NCBI GenBank assembly: GCA_013180625.2
Contig: SNVD02013789.1
Coordinates: 1-64,000, forward strand
Reading direction: 5' to 3'
Length of the DNA stretch: 64,000 nucleotides
Origin: Boswellia sacra
Taxonomy: Eukaryota; Streptophyta; Magnoliopsida; Sapindales; Burseraceae
Both the position numbers and the translations under genes were made by a program. Shown here piece after piece: positions 10,281-21,689 of the stretch. The notes under the pieces were generated by a model. The model ran no database searches. It was not told where the DNA came from and worked only from the letters and a program-made list of their open reading frames with translations. Every line of letters starts with the position of its first letter. Positions within the stretch are counted from its first letter, which is position 1.

Positions 10281-11631
10281 TACCACCCTTTTTACTCTGA
10301 CCTTTGTTACTCTTACCAGCAGGAGGAGCAACAGTGGATTTTGGAACAGTGGCAGGTGGTCGACTATCCAAATGTGTCACAGTAGATTTTGGAGGATCCG
10401 GGGCAACAAACCCCTCTGGAAGGTCAATCCCTGAAGAAACAGTCAAAGCATCTATAGGGTTGGAGGAGCACTTCAATATCTGATCCTGGTCGTCCTCAAT
10501 AGGAGATAGTGAATCAGAATCAGATCCAGTCTCAGAACCTGAACCAGTGGCAGAGAACTTACCCATCATGGCAAAGATCCTGTCAATCGAAGTTGACTTC
10601 GTATTCACTGGAGTCGAAGTCAATGCAGCGAGAGGCCCAGCTGGTGCGGATTCTGCAGCAATGCCTTTACCTTTGTCCTGTAGAACTGGGGTTACATCTG
10701 CATCATGACTCAGATCCTGACCAGCCTCTAATGCTGCAATAGCAGGGTCACCCATCATCCCATGTTCATGCAAAATAATGGCTGTAGTGGTATCTGGCGC
10801 CTCGGCCTCTCTAGATGAAGAATGCACAACAGGCACGGGACAGGTATGGCCAAATAGGCAACATTTGGAACATCGTTTCGGTTTCCACTCATATTCCACT
10901 CTGATCTTGATAGGCTCAGAGGATAGCTTACACCGGATCTCAAAGTCCTTCACTGGGGGATGCTTCGCATCCAACTCAACACAAACCCTAGCATAGGATA
11001 ACCTGGTGTGCTCATACGTCATCCTGTCACATGATAATGGTCGGCCAACCATACTAGAAACAGCACTGAGTGCTCTAGCTGACCACAGTGGAAATGGTAA
11101 TCCATGTAACCGAACCCATACTGGAATCCTGGAAATCCTACGCTGGTCAAAAGAGAAATGAGGATTCCACTGCTGGAGGATGATGTGCTTCCCACCAAAC
11201 ATCCAAGGCCCCCTCTCTAAAATACCATGGACATCCTCTATAGTTCTGAATCTGAATATCAAAAAACCTGTCCCAGTAGAACGGACATCCTCCAAACCAC
11301 TAGATTGCCATGCACGCATAGCAATGGAGCGTGCGGCATGGAAAGGCATAGTATATCCTGGAAAAAATCCCACAATACACCGCATCCAATCAGCCCCAGC
11401 ATCATCAACCATATCATCAGGGAGCTCAAGAATCGAACCTGGGACCTTTTGGGGTATCGAGTCAAGAGAAAATCTAGAGCTAGCCTCTGTAACCCGAACC
11501 CTATCAGCCCAAGAGCCAGGTTGTTTGGGTAAAGGTTGTGTGTGGGTAGTGTTTTGAGTCGGTGGATGTGTTTGAGTGGTATGAGGTGGGCGTTGGGGCT
11601 GGTTAATTTTGGTAGGGGCGGAGGTGGCCAT
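10252..11631 (-). CDS. LINE ORF1 protein of the autonomous copy
   Basis: 459 aa from the ATG at 11629-11631 (MATSAPTKINQPQRPPH). A Pro/Thr/Gln-rich head is followed by GSWADRVRVTEASSRF, DUF4283 (DWMRCIVGFFPGYTMPFHAA, ERGPWMFGGK), MVGRPLSCDRMTYEHTRLSYARVC, and the knuckle-like CSKCCLFGHTC. A long Ser/Asp-rich linker leads to a Gly/Lys-rich basic end (KGGNEGRGGKRA). It is homologous to the ORF1 of the short copies, but the N-terminus and C-terminus differ. The stop lies 29 nt inside ORF2, so ORF2 translation may rely on re-initiation or an internal start (inference). Confidence 0.88.
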   Translation of the reverse strand: MATSAPTKINQPQRPPHTTQTHPPTQNTTHTQPLPKQPGSWADRVRVTEASSRFSLDSIPQKVPGSILELPDDMVDDAGADWMRCIVGFFPGYTMPFHAARSIAMRAWQSSGLEDVRSTGTGFLIFRFRTIEDVHGILERGPWMFGGKHIILQQWNPHFSFDQRRISRIPVWVRLHGLPFPLWSARALSAVSSMVGRPLSCDRMTYEHTRLSYARVCVELDAKHPPVKDFEIRCKLSSEPIKIRVEYEWKPKRCSKCCLFGHTCPVPVVHSSSREAEAPDTTTAIILHEHGMMGDPAIAALEAGQDLSHDADVTPVLQDKGKGIAAESAPAGPLAALTSTPVNTKSTSIDRIFAMMGKFSATGSGSETGSDSDSLSPIEDDQDQILKCSSNPIDALTVSSGIDLPEGFVAPDPPKSTVTHLDSRPPATVPKSTVAPPAGKSNKGQSKKGGNEGRGGKRA

Positions 11632-12180
11632 GGTAAGGACAACTCAAAACCCGAAGCAAGCAATCCAAACAACTCCAAAATTCCAAATCACCAATCAACA
11701 ATCAAATCAACCAAAACTCCAAAATAGTGGTTAACTCCAACCCAAAGCAGTCAACCCAAACAACTCCAAAATTCCAAAATACCAACCAACAAATCAAATC
11801 AACCAAACCTCCAAAATACCAACCAACAATCAACACAACCAGGCCACAAATTCAACAATTCCAGGACAAATTAAAGAAGATAATGTGAAATTGCAATAGA
11901 TGGCAATCAATCACAATGGTAAACAAAATTGAAAGAAAATGCAAATCGTTCACCAAAGCACAAACTGTCGTCGCGCTCGTATATGCCACTATCTGTGAGG
12001 AATCAGTGGGGCGGTCGAGAATAAAAGTTGTGTCGTTTAACCTGACGAACAATCTGGTGAAATCGGATGAACAGTACCGCCGGCAGTGAATAGTGACAAC
12101 CGAAAAGAAGAAACGGCGATTTAAGGCAGCTACGATCGGAATCGGACGATGGCGAAGAAGGAAATATCACTAATGCTCTC

Positions 12181-12720
12181 CCTGTATCAACTACCCTTCG
12201 GCGTCGGGGAGGTGCTTCAACCTCAATTTCTTCGTCAACCTCTAGGGAGGTTGAGAGTTGGGATTCGTGACTCATGATGTATTTGAGTACGTTTGGATGG
12301 GAGCAACAACTAAAGAGGCTTAAACTGTCGTTCCCCACAGACAGCGTCAACTGTTGATGCACGATTTTTGGACGGCCGGGAAGCGGGTCGGAGCTCGGGT
12401 CGTACGTCGGGTCCAGTCCTGCGAGCAAAGAAAAATAGTCAGGGGTGCCGGCGGTGGTGCCGACGAGAACCCTCCAATGCTCAAGTCAGTTTCCGGCACT
12501 CCGAAATTTCTGGGAGAATTTCCTAGAGAGAGAAGCTCTCAAAAGTGAAGGAAATTTAGAGAGAGAATAAGTTCAGAAAAGTGTGCATACCTTGAGCAAT
12601 AATCCGGAGGGTTTATATAGTAGTCAGGATGGGCCATTGTGGGACCCAGATAATGGGCTATAGTAATGGGCTTACTGTATTAGAAATAATTGAGGCCCAA
12701 TATTATTATGGCCATAACAA
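12181..12720 (-). mobile_element. Ty3/gypsy LTR end, leader and gag start (remnant)
   Basis: Read on the minus strand: a TATA-bearing promoter region, then a CTTGAGCATTGGAGGG stretch typical of gypsy LTRs. An LTR end near 12352 is followed by GTTGACGCTGTCTGTGGG, which resembles the primer-binding/leader region of Tat-type gypsy elements. A gag-like start ATG at 12273-12275 (MSHESQLSTSLEVDEEIEVE) runs to about 12181, where the autonomous LINE 5' end begins. The LINE therefore seems to have inserted into this element. The outer LTR boundary is not clear. Confidence 0.6.
12611..12620 (-). promoter_or_regulatory. LTR TATA box of the gypsy remnant
   Basis: The minus strand reads CTATATAAAC upstream of the LTR R/U5-like region, a normal place for the LTR promoter. 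It was not tested by any other signal. Confidence 0.5.
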
Positions 12721-14433
12721 TATCTGAATAGAAAAAGTTATTTATCTAAATGTGAAAAGATTTGCATGGATTATCTATTTTTTATGCTCTAAAATACCCT
12801 TGATAATTTTAATTAATTTCTATTTTGCAAATTCTTTGCATCTTTTCCCAATCCTAAACTCTTTCAAGCATCGAATTAATCTTTTGTTTTTAATAATTCT
12901 ATTGTTATAATAATTTTTTGAATACCATTTATTTTTTTGATTACATAGTAATTAAAAAAATTTCATAATGTATGCGAGACATATTAATTAACAGTATAAT
13001 TTTTTATGGCACTATAGTATTCTATGTATTGATTATTTATAGATGTTTACATAACATATACAATGTACAAGATATATAATATTAAATAAGGACATATCTG
13101 TCAAATTATTAGTTTTCAGATGTTTTTAGTCATTAAAAACAAACAATATAAAACTTATTATCAGATCTTAAAATATAAAAATAGTCATATATTTCAAACA
13201 TTTGTATTTAGATTTATTCAGATTTTATCAAATTTAGATCCATTCAGATTTTAGATAAAAAAATAATTGTCTTCTTTATGCATGTAGAGAACTTGAACGA
13301 GAAAAGTCAATTATCAATTCTTATATTCTCTTTATCTTTCTTCAACTCTTGTCGACATTTATCTTTATTCTTACTTCACAAACTTTCTAGCTTCTTCTAA
13401 ATTGTAATGCATCATATTTAATATTTAGAGCTTTCTTTCTTTCAAGTTCATCTATCTTTTTCATTATAATAAGTTTACGTTAACATTGCTTTAATCTACG
13501 TTACCAAATAACAGAGAGCAAGGAAGATAGAGTCAGACGCGTGGGAAAGAGACATAGATTTGACGTTTAGCGAGTAATAATAAGGTATTACAACAAACTG
13601 TATGAGGGTAGGCCTAATTCAAGTTTTTTTCCTGACTTTCTAGAAATATGGATTGGCCTTTGAGGTTTTTTATCCGACATTAAATCTAACAAAGTTAGAG
13701 ATATAATATTAGTATAATAATCTAACAAAGTTAATCTTGTGTTAAAATATTAGTATAATAACTTTAACGGCCTCTTGTTTATATATTCTTATTTATTAAA
13801 TTATTAATTAATATATTTATCCTTTCTTCCTTCTCTCCCAAACCCAAACAAACCAGTGCTACCATTGCACGACACATTACCACCACCACCACCCACCTCT
13901 CACATCGCAGTAGGTGCAACAGCCACCTCACCAAAGCCTGAATTCCTCCTTTTCGCCACTAATCTCTTCCTCTCACTACCCCCACATTCTGCTAGCTCTA
14001 TCTACACCCCGCCAATCTCTCCTCTGCTAATCTTGTCCACCACCGTCACCGATCTTCGTTGGCTAGAAGATGCAGAAGAGAGACGATACCCTCTCTCTTC
14101 ATCACCCCTCTTTGTCCGTCCAAAGGTTCTCCCTCACCAAACCCCCTCTCTCTCCCTCTCCCCTCAATGTTCCAAAACACGATCCCCCTCTCCTCGTCCA
14201 CATTCTGGTGCAGCAAATCCATTCAATCGGTAATACTAACAAGCTTCAAAAATTGATGGGTATTGATTCAGTTTTTCTTTCATGAGTTTTTGTTGAAAAG
14301 CTTTTTTGCTTGTGAGTTGGGGTTTTTTGTTTGGTTTCTTAGAAAATTGAGGAAAACAAAGGAAAATTGAAGAAAAAGGAATTTCGTTCTTCCGTTTTAT
14401 ATTTTCGCTTATTAACTAATTCTCTCTCTTTCA
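12721..14433. other. AT-rich stretch and CT-rich leader, no gene seen
   Basis: 12721-13800 is AT-rich with no convincing coding frame. 13800-14433 is rich in CT and CCACC and gives a Pro/Ser-rich 125-codon frame (13856-14233, +) without recognisable similarity. Its position just upstream of the SGTA-like fragment suggests it was that gene's promoter and 5' leader. Confidence 0.5.
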
Positions 14434-14824
14434 ATGGCCAACTCCAAGTTGAAGACCAATCCCCCTCTCTCTTGCTGCATCGTTCGCTCCTTCCTCCACT
14501 TCCTTGACTCTGGTCGCACCCTCTCCTCTTCTCTACCTGTATCCCCCTCCTTTGTTATTATCGTATCAAGTTCATATTTTCATTAAATTCTTAAATTATT
14601 CCTTCTAATCAATTTCTCTTCAAATCTCATATGCTTAAACTTCAACTAAGGATTATTTTTTATCAGTCAATTTAATTCAGTATTTCATGCTCATCGTTCT
14701 AATCATGACTTCTATGTGCTTTGTTATAGTTGAAGATGCTCCAGGGGTTGATCTTGAAGGTTTGGAGGTTGCTAGGAAATGTTTGATTCCGCAAGTTAAG
14801 TTACCAAGAACAGATTTCTTTTGA
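14434..14824 (+). pseudogene. Truncated SGTA-like TPR co-chaperone (N-terminus only)
   Basis: Exon 1 (14434-14512) encodes MANSKLKTNPPLSCCIVRSF and LHFLDS. A 217-nt intron with GT (14513) and AG (14728-14729) follows. Exon 2 reads VEDAPGVDLEGLEVARKCL. Joined, these match the N-terminal homodimerisation domain of plant small glutamine-rich TPR proteins (SGT/SGTA), which hand tail-anchored proteins and clients to Hsp70/Hsp90 (family knowledge). After KCL the reading diverges and stops at TGA 14822-14824, giving only 57 aa; the TPR repeats are missing. It is probably a gene fragment. The splice signals look intact, so it did not arise through an mRNA copy. Confidence 0.6.
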
Positions 14825-15294
14825 ATTTTAAATTCGTTGCAAGGTCCTATTATGGATTTGCCCTTTCTCAGTTAATTGGTGATGGTGAAATGAAGCCTCA
14901 AGGAGCAGATAATATTTCCAAAAGTCTAGGAGTGAAACAAATTAGGCATAATCTCAAGGGGTAAATATAATTCTTAATAATATTGGATTGATGGCAAAAG
15001 TGTTGAATGAGTCAATAGTTAATTTTAATCGATAAACTTTAAATAAATCATTAGATGCATCTTAGTTAAAATTAAATGGTCTGGATTTTAATATTATCCA
15101 GATGCCGAATTTGTTAATCACTAATTAGAGGGTCATTCTCTGAACGAGTAGCACTATATTTACTTGTTGATTAATTAAGTTAAATTTGGACAATGTTTCT
15201 CAATCATTAGATGCATCTCAGTTATTGTTTCTCGGCTGAAACGACTTTTTTTTTATTCCATATAGGGAGAAGATACTGCATGCATCGGCATAAA
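14825..15294. other. No gene seen between SGTA fragment and CACTA element
   Basis: About 470 bp with scattered stops in all frames. A short stretch at 14850-14960 looks faintly coding (FALSQLIGDGEMKPQG), but I do not recognise it and it has no supported exon ends. Confidence 0.4.
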
Positions 15295-15297
15295 AGC

Positions 15298-15311
15298 CAC
15301 TACAAGAAAAA
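15298..15311 (+). repeat. CACTA terminal inverted repeat, left
   Basis: CACTACAAGAAAAA, preceded by AGC. It is identical over 14 bp to the complement of the right end, then diverges (TGGGC against CAGGC). Confidence 0.95.
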
Positions 15312-15317
15312 TGGGCT

Positions 15318-15816
15318 ACAGCAACGCGCATTTCGTGTTGCTAAAACGTTTTAGCAACGCGCAGACGCGTGTTGCCGTTTTTGCTGCTGCGAAAAGTCTT
15401 TCACTTTTAGCAACACGCGCATGCATGTTGCGAAAAGCGATTTTACATGTTGCGAGAAATCTATTAGCAACGCGCATTGCGTGTTGCTAAAAGACAGACT
15501 AAAAGAGTTTTCAGCAACACACAATGTGTGTTGTTGTAGATATCAATTACAACGTGCATTACACGTTGTTGAAAGACAAAGAGTAATAAAGTTTCAGCAA
15601 CGCGCAATGCGTGTTGCCGTAGATATCGATGGCAACGCGCAATGCGTGTTGCCGTAGACATTGAGGGCAACGCGCAATGCGTGTTGCTATATACCTCAAT
15701 GGCAACGCATATTGCGCGTTGCGAAAAGATATAAAATAACATAGTTTCAGCAACATGCAATGCGTGTTGCTATAGATTTCTGGAAGTTTGTTTTGGCAAC
15801 ATGCGCATGTTGCCAT
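15318..15816. repeat. Left subterminal palindrome array of the CACTA element
   Basis: Twelve copies of a ~21-bp palindrome of the form GCAACGCGCAATGCGTGTTGC, spaced roughly 30-50 bp. Variants change both arms together (ACACAC with GTGTGT; ACGTGC with a matching GCACGT-like arm). Subterminal repeats of En/Spm elements bind TNPA-type protein (family knowledge). Confidence 0.9.
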
Positions 15817-16069
15817 TTGTTTGATATAGAAATATATTGTATTTATAATTAAATACCGTTTTTATTAATACGTAAGACCTGCTCATTTTTAATTATACAA
15901 ATTGGTATATAAATAATCGCAGAATACATAATATATAATAAATGTAGAAATTTGTATTATGTTAATATTATCACAAATATTATGAAAAATACAAGTACTT
16001 GTAATTAATATGTAATACAATCCTAAATGACTTGAGGAAAATGAAATCAAGTAAAACATACTTAAGCAC

Positions 16070-18316
16070 AAATTCGTACATAAGCAGCAAAATCATCATC
16101 TTCTTTTAGCATCTTGATTGATGAACTTTCCTTAAAAGTCACAACATAAAAGGCAACCTCCGCCTAAAATAAGGATAATAAAGATGCAGTTAACATCCTT
16201 AGAATATATTGCAAACATTAAATGATATAATCTTCAAAATACAAACTTATAGAAATTTAGTTAATGAGAAAGTATTACCTTTATGATATCAACTTGATGC
16301 AACTTTTTGGCCAAGCAATAGCACTTCCTACGGCCTGATCAATGTTTTGAGCTTCGTCAGTTGATCTATACAGTTCAACATCATTCCTAATAGCATGAGT
16401 AACCAAAACTTTCCAACAGTCCCTTCCTAAAGGCTTGTGATGTACTAGAACTTTAGGATCTACACTTGCAATCTTTCCTTCAGCCACAATTTCATCTGGG
16501 TCATCTGAGTACCAATGCAGTAATAGGCATCTTGCATTTTCACTTGGTATAATTTGATGAATTGGAGCACTTCCTTGTTGAGATCACAATTAATAGAATT
16601 AGTTTAATTATTACTTTAAATAATCGTATACTTTAACTGATATAGTATTATAAATACAACAAAATGTGTTAGTTTCTTACTCGAGGGGTACATGCATAAG
16701 AGCTCATCATTTCGTCAACACTCTGATTTTGTACAATTTCAAGGTATGAAATCCATTATATATAATAACATATGTTATAGATCATTTTTAAGTAATAAAA
16801 ATCTACTCACCTGGGTCATTTTCATTAACAATGCATTCACTTTATCCATCTGGTCTTCTAATAGTAAAAGTCTTTGCTTATTAAGTTGCAGTTCATTTTC
16901 AAGTACTTTAACTTTTCCACTAGATTGCAGTTGTGCAACTACTTTAGAAGGATTGACATCAAATCCTTTTCCATGCACTCTACCACGTTGTTCACCTCCA
17001 TATACAATCACAAAAGGGTCATTTCGTATATTAGACATGTCCACATCCTCACTTGACTTTTGAATATCCTCAATTTGTTTCTATGAACAACCAAGTAATA
17101 TGTGAAAAAATAGATAGTGTGAATAATAACTCTCATGTAAGCCATGTGTTTGTAAGGCAATTTATTTTTTTATTGTAGAAATTCCTACCAATTTTTGTCC
17201 AATTGATTCATTTGCAGGCTGCCTTTGCTTATTCAGATGCGCTTGAATCCAAACATCAACTCTAGTAATTGATTTTTCACCTGAGCTCTGTTTTTTCTTC
17301 AAATGAAGAAACATAATGATAGAAATAAGTTAAGACATAAATTGAAAAATCATATGAATATAATCAAAATGCAAGGATGTTGAATTTTTACCATTTCATA
17401 TTCCTTGCGAGCATAACCTAGTCGACCCATTGTGTGTACATCCTCTTGGTTTTTTCGCAAAATTTTCATCCTCTCGCTGATTACCTATTAATCAAGTATA
17501 AAACAAATGAATAAATTCTACATTATTATATATATGCATGTGTGTTTGTGTGTGACTAGATATGTCTAATTACTTGAAATTCTGGAGACAATCTCTCTTT
17601 GACAAATGTTTCCCAGTCCTTATCAGATTCTATGTTGCCAGACCTTAACAGGGACAAAGCCCGTACTCTATTTTGTTGTTGGTCAACCTTTCTTATCTTT
17701 GAAGTTATTTCTGATTTGAACTGTCTCCAACGATCACCAATTTTTCAAAGTGTCCAATGTTTATGGGATTCATCTACAACAAATCGTTGCTAGACAAAAA
17801 GAATATTAGAAACAATAAGTATAAATAACCAATATAAATTAAATCTATACATACCTTGACCAATGTCCAAAGGTCATCTTTATCTTTTGATTCAACTAGA
17901 GTCCAATCTTTGATGTTAACTGGCACATGCATTCGTGCCAAAACTCCAAGATAAGATGTATACTTATTAGAATTTGGTCCCACTGGTACACCCACATCAC
18001 TGAAGTCAACATTTAAACGTGTTACATGACTTTTTAACATGCCTAAAATAGTTGGCCCTCTCTTCCTTTTCAATTCTTTATTATTTGATTCAGTCATTTG
18101 TTCATCACCATCTCTCTCAATTCTGATGCCTTTATTGTGATCCCGTATAGCATCAGCTGTTAGTGCTCCACGTTGTTTTTGCAACCTTTTTTTCGCTTTC
18201 CTTGAAGACTATAAAAACATTTAGTGCTAAATCAAGAATAATTTCACATTTTTTCATTTTCATACAATAATTCTATAGGTGAAATTCAAAATGAAACTTA
18301 CCTCTGCACCACTCAT
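16070..18316 (-). pseudogene. CACTA second protein (Ptta/En/Spm TNPA-like), broken
   Basis: A multi-exon gene on the minus strand. The start ATG is at 18314-18316 (MSGAE, donor GTAAG). Exon 2 (about 18210-17858) carries SSRKAKKRLQKQRG, a KRKRGPT basic patch and DVGVPVGPNSNKYTSYLG. Exon 3 (about 17788-17580) contains GDRWRQFKSEITSKI and NIESDKDWETFVKERL, the plant transposase Ptta/En/Spm signature. Later exons give SSGEKSITRVDVWIQAH, a Gln/Leu-rich coiled-coil segment near 16850, and a C-terminal domain (about 16480-16280) with DPKVLVHHKPLGRDCWKVLV. A TGA in exon 3, in HWTL-stop-KIGD, breaks the frame. Such proteins bind subterminal repeats. Exon ends other than the first are approximate. Confidence 0.75.
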
Positions 18317-18542
18317 CTTCTTCCACTAGTATGCACTCAATTTATAGATAGTGCTTAACCTCTGCATAACACAACATCACAACACTTTTAAGTCACATAA
18401 ATGATTGAAATAATTTTGCAATAACCATGATAAGAGGTAAAAAAAGGCATAAAAATAAAGATTTATAGGAAATCTACCTATCACACAATATGCCATCATT
18501 AAAATGCAAGCATACACTTACTACTAGAAATATGGTAAATCT

Positions 18543-21420
18543 ACCTATCACAAAATATGCCATCAACATCGCTTCTTATGCAAGGTTCATCCTCACTAGT
18601 ATTTTGGGTTTTAAGCCTACTTATGTTAATTGGTGTGGATGGTGTACAATCACTTTCTTTATACAGTTGAAGGTTATAGAAACCTCTTTGTGGTGCTCTC
18701 AAAACAACATGCCATTGTGATGCTTTATTTTCTTGAGAATAGAATACTTGTTTAGCTTGTGAGGCCAAAATGAAGGGATCTCTTTAATATTGGTTTTGTC
18801 CTTCATGTAGCTTAACCAAAGTGAAACCATCATCAACTTTGACACCATTTGTAATGTTCACCCAATCACACTTAAAAAGAGGGATGTGAAATTTATTATA
18901 ATCAAGTACTATGATATTTCTCAGAATGATTTCTAACATATCCCTTTAATACTTTCATGTACCTAATATAATTGAACAAAGTTAATTCATATTTATTTGA
19001 AGGCATGGATGACTAATAAAAATATAGTGTAGATAAATACCTCTCAATTGGGTACATCCAACGATATTGTACAGGACCACATAAACGAGCTTCACGTCCT
19101 AGATGAACTGTTAAATGAATCGTAATATTAAAGAATGAAGGTGGAAAGAATCTCTCTAACATACATAATGTCTCCACCACATCTTCCTCCAATTCTTCTA
19201 ATCTATTTCTATCTAACATCTTGTTGCATAATTCATTAAAGAATGAACACAAACGAAAAATTGCATTTCGTGGACCTTTAGGTAAAAGTCCTCTCAAGGC
19301 TACCGGTAGAATTTGTTGCATTAGTATGTGACAGTCATGAGACTTAAGACCAATTATCTTGCTTTCCTCCAATTTGACACAATTGGCAATATTCGAACCA
19401 TAGTCATCCGGTAATGTCAAACTAGCAAGTCTTTTGCAAAAAATTTGCTTTTCTTCCTTTGATAGAGTATGTGAAGCAGCTGGTAAGTAGAAGGTATTAC
19501 CCCTACTTTGCAGGTGCAATTCATTTCTAATAGACATTGTTTCCAAATCTAAGCGTGAATTTAATCCATCTTTGGATTTGCCTTTTATATTCAAAAGAGT
19601 ACCAACTATGTTATCACATATGTTCTTCTCAATATGCATCACATCCAAGTTATGACGCATAATCAAATCCTGCAATGATAAGTTATTGAATTAGGAAAAT
19701 ATTATATCTTTAAGGCATTATAATAAAATAGTTATGTAAGGAAGAAAGAAATAGACCTTCCAATAAGGCAGTTGGAATAAGATTGATTTCTTTTTCCATA
19801 ATTGAGAAGAAGTTAAGTCTCTCTTCCTTTTTATCCCAACTTTGCCCCAATTATCCACAAGGTTCTCAACTTCTTTATAAATTTCTTCACTAGTAAATAT
19901 CTTAGGTCTTCCACGTTCTTCAATTTTCCCATCAAACCATGTTCTTTTATGTCGATATGGGTGATTAGGAGCAAGAAATCGCCTATGACCCATGTAAGAG
20001 AATTTCCTACTATGTGGTAGCCATTCTGAACATGTGTTTTGTCGGCATATTGGACAAGCACATTTTCCCTTGGTGGACCATCCAGACATGTTGGCATATG
20101 CAGGAAAATCATTAATTGTCCACATCAAAATTGCTTTCAAAGTGAATAGAGAGTCACTATAAGCATCATACAATTCAAAACCATTTATCCACAACTCTTT
20201 TAAATCTTCCACCAATGGTGCCAAATAGATATCTATGTCATTACCTGGTTGCTTTGGGCCTGGGATCAGTAGAGATAACATTAAACTTTCTTTAGTCATG
20301 CATAACCATGGGGGTAGATTGTAGATAACCATAATTACAGGCCAACAACTATAACTTGTACTGAGATCTTGAAAAAGATTAAAACCATCGGTAGCAAGAC
20401 CAAATCTAATGTTTCGAGGATCCATTGAAAATGATGGCCATTTCTTATCCATAATATCCCATGCCACTGAATCAACTGGATGTCTTATTTTACCATCTTG
20501 GCTTTTATGATTTTGGTGCCATCTAAGTTGTTCTGCAATTGCAGGTACATTAAACATCCTTCTAAGTCTTGGTATTATTGGAAAATAACGCAAGACTTTT
20601 GCAGGGTTTCCTTCTTTGATCTTCTTACTTTGTTCAGTAACTTTCCAACGAGAAGCACCACATTTGGGACAATTATGTGCTCGTTCCAACTCTTTTCTAA
20701 ATAGGCAACAATCATTTATACATGCATGTATTTTATCATAACCAAGATCAAATGACTTAAGCACCTTCTTAGTTAAATAAAGTGAATCTGGAAGTTTGTT
20801 TTCAGGTGGTAACATATCATGGATAAGTTGAAGCAACTCATCAAAACAAGTATCAAAAATACCATGTGTGACTTTAAGCTTGAATAATGCAACAACAGCT
20901 GACATTTTTGAGTAGTTTATGCATCCAGGCCATAAAGGGGTTTCGGCATCTTTAACTAAGTTTATAATTTCCTCTTCGTTTGTTTCAGTAGGATTATTAG
21001 GAAAGTTTTCTTCTTCAAACTTCATTTCATCCCTAAAACCCATTTGCTCCTTATACATCCTAAAGGTTTCCATGTTCTCTACATTTTGATATTGGTTTGA
21101 GGTAGTGGAACTCTCTCCATGAAGGACCCATGTAGTATAAGTAGGATCTATTCCATTGATAACTAAATGTTCATACACTACCTCGTGATGATGACGTTGT
21201 ACATTTTTACAACGTAAGCAAGGACATACTATAATCTCAAGGTTTCTACAATTTGCACGAGCCATGTTGATAAAAGTATATGCCCCTTTCCTATAATCCT
21301 CTGAAGCTCTACAAATAATAAGTAAACTAAGTTAAGCAAGTTTAATTAACTTAACTAACTTTAACCAATATTGTTAATAAGACAAAAAAACCTTGGTAAA
21401 CGAACCCATGCTTTATCCAT
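18543..21420 (-). pseudogene. CACTA TNP2-type transposase, internally deleted
   Basis: Exon 1 (21420-21392) starts MDKAWVRLPR. A short intron leads to exon 2 at 21308, giving ASEDYRKGAYTFINMARA and the CPCLRC motif of the transposase-associated domain. Exon 2 (to 19757) holds the Transposase_21 core, with NCPKCGASRW, RHPVDSVAWDIMDKKWPSF, FGLATDGFNLF, and GWSTKGKCACPIC near its end. Exon 3 (19669-19041) is DUF4218-like (LDVMHIEKNICDNI, GPVQYRWMYPIER). Exon 4, from 18962, reads YMKVLKGYVRN and then loses about a hundred residues. It resumes out of frame in a DUF4216-like stretch (FHIPLFKCDWV, DPFILASQAKQVFY) with another stop. The N-terminal two thirds is well kept. Confidence 0.85.
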
Positions 21421-21689
21421 CTTGAGCAATTATCTACCAAAACCTGGGTATAAGTACAAATAATATATCTTCAAACTCTATATAAAAATATTATATGTAC
21501 AACCATAACTATCTTTTAACAATCATAAAAATAGAGAGGGCTAAACATTACTAAAACACCACATGAATGAATTTACAATTATAGAGGGCTAATATAAATC
21601 TTTATTAGCCCAAACAAAATAATTAGAAAGATTACATTAATTATTTATATAAAAATTGACAAATGTGAACAATTTGATGCATGAGTTGC

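Larger units (their letters stand above)
6338..12180 (-). mobile_element. Full-length L1-type LINE (ORF1 + ORF2)
   Basis: About 5.8 kb on the minus strand. A 5' UTR (about 11632-12180) keeps the GAACAGTACCGCCGG/GTGAATAGTGACAACCG part seen in the short copies and then diverges near 12180. ORF1 is 11631-10252 and ORF2 is 10280-6609, overlapping by 29 nt in different frames. The 3' UTR has short hairpins (GGAGC-CAAAA-GCTCC, GGGC-GCATGT-GCCC) and the stem-loop GGGGTATGCCCC at 6384-6400. The 3' end carries no clear poly-A and passes directly into telomere-like repeats at 6337. Both ORFs are open, so the copy may be recent and possibly able to move. Confidence 0.88.

Noticed and set aside
13856..14233. 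Pro/Ser-rich 125-codon open frame
   Set aside because: Low-complexity CT-rich DNA just upstream of a gene fragment; no recognisable domain, and better explained as leader sequence.
15318..16190. Open frames of 78-98 codons in the GCAAC palindrome region
   Set aside because: They are by-products of a repeat without stops; the region is the CACTA subterminal array.
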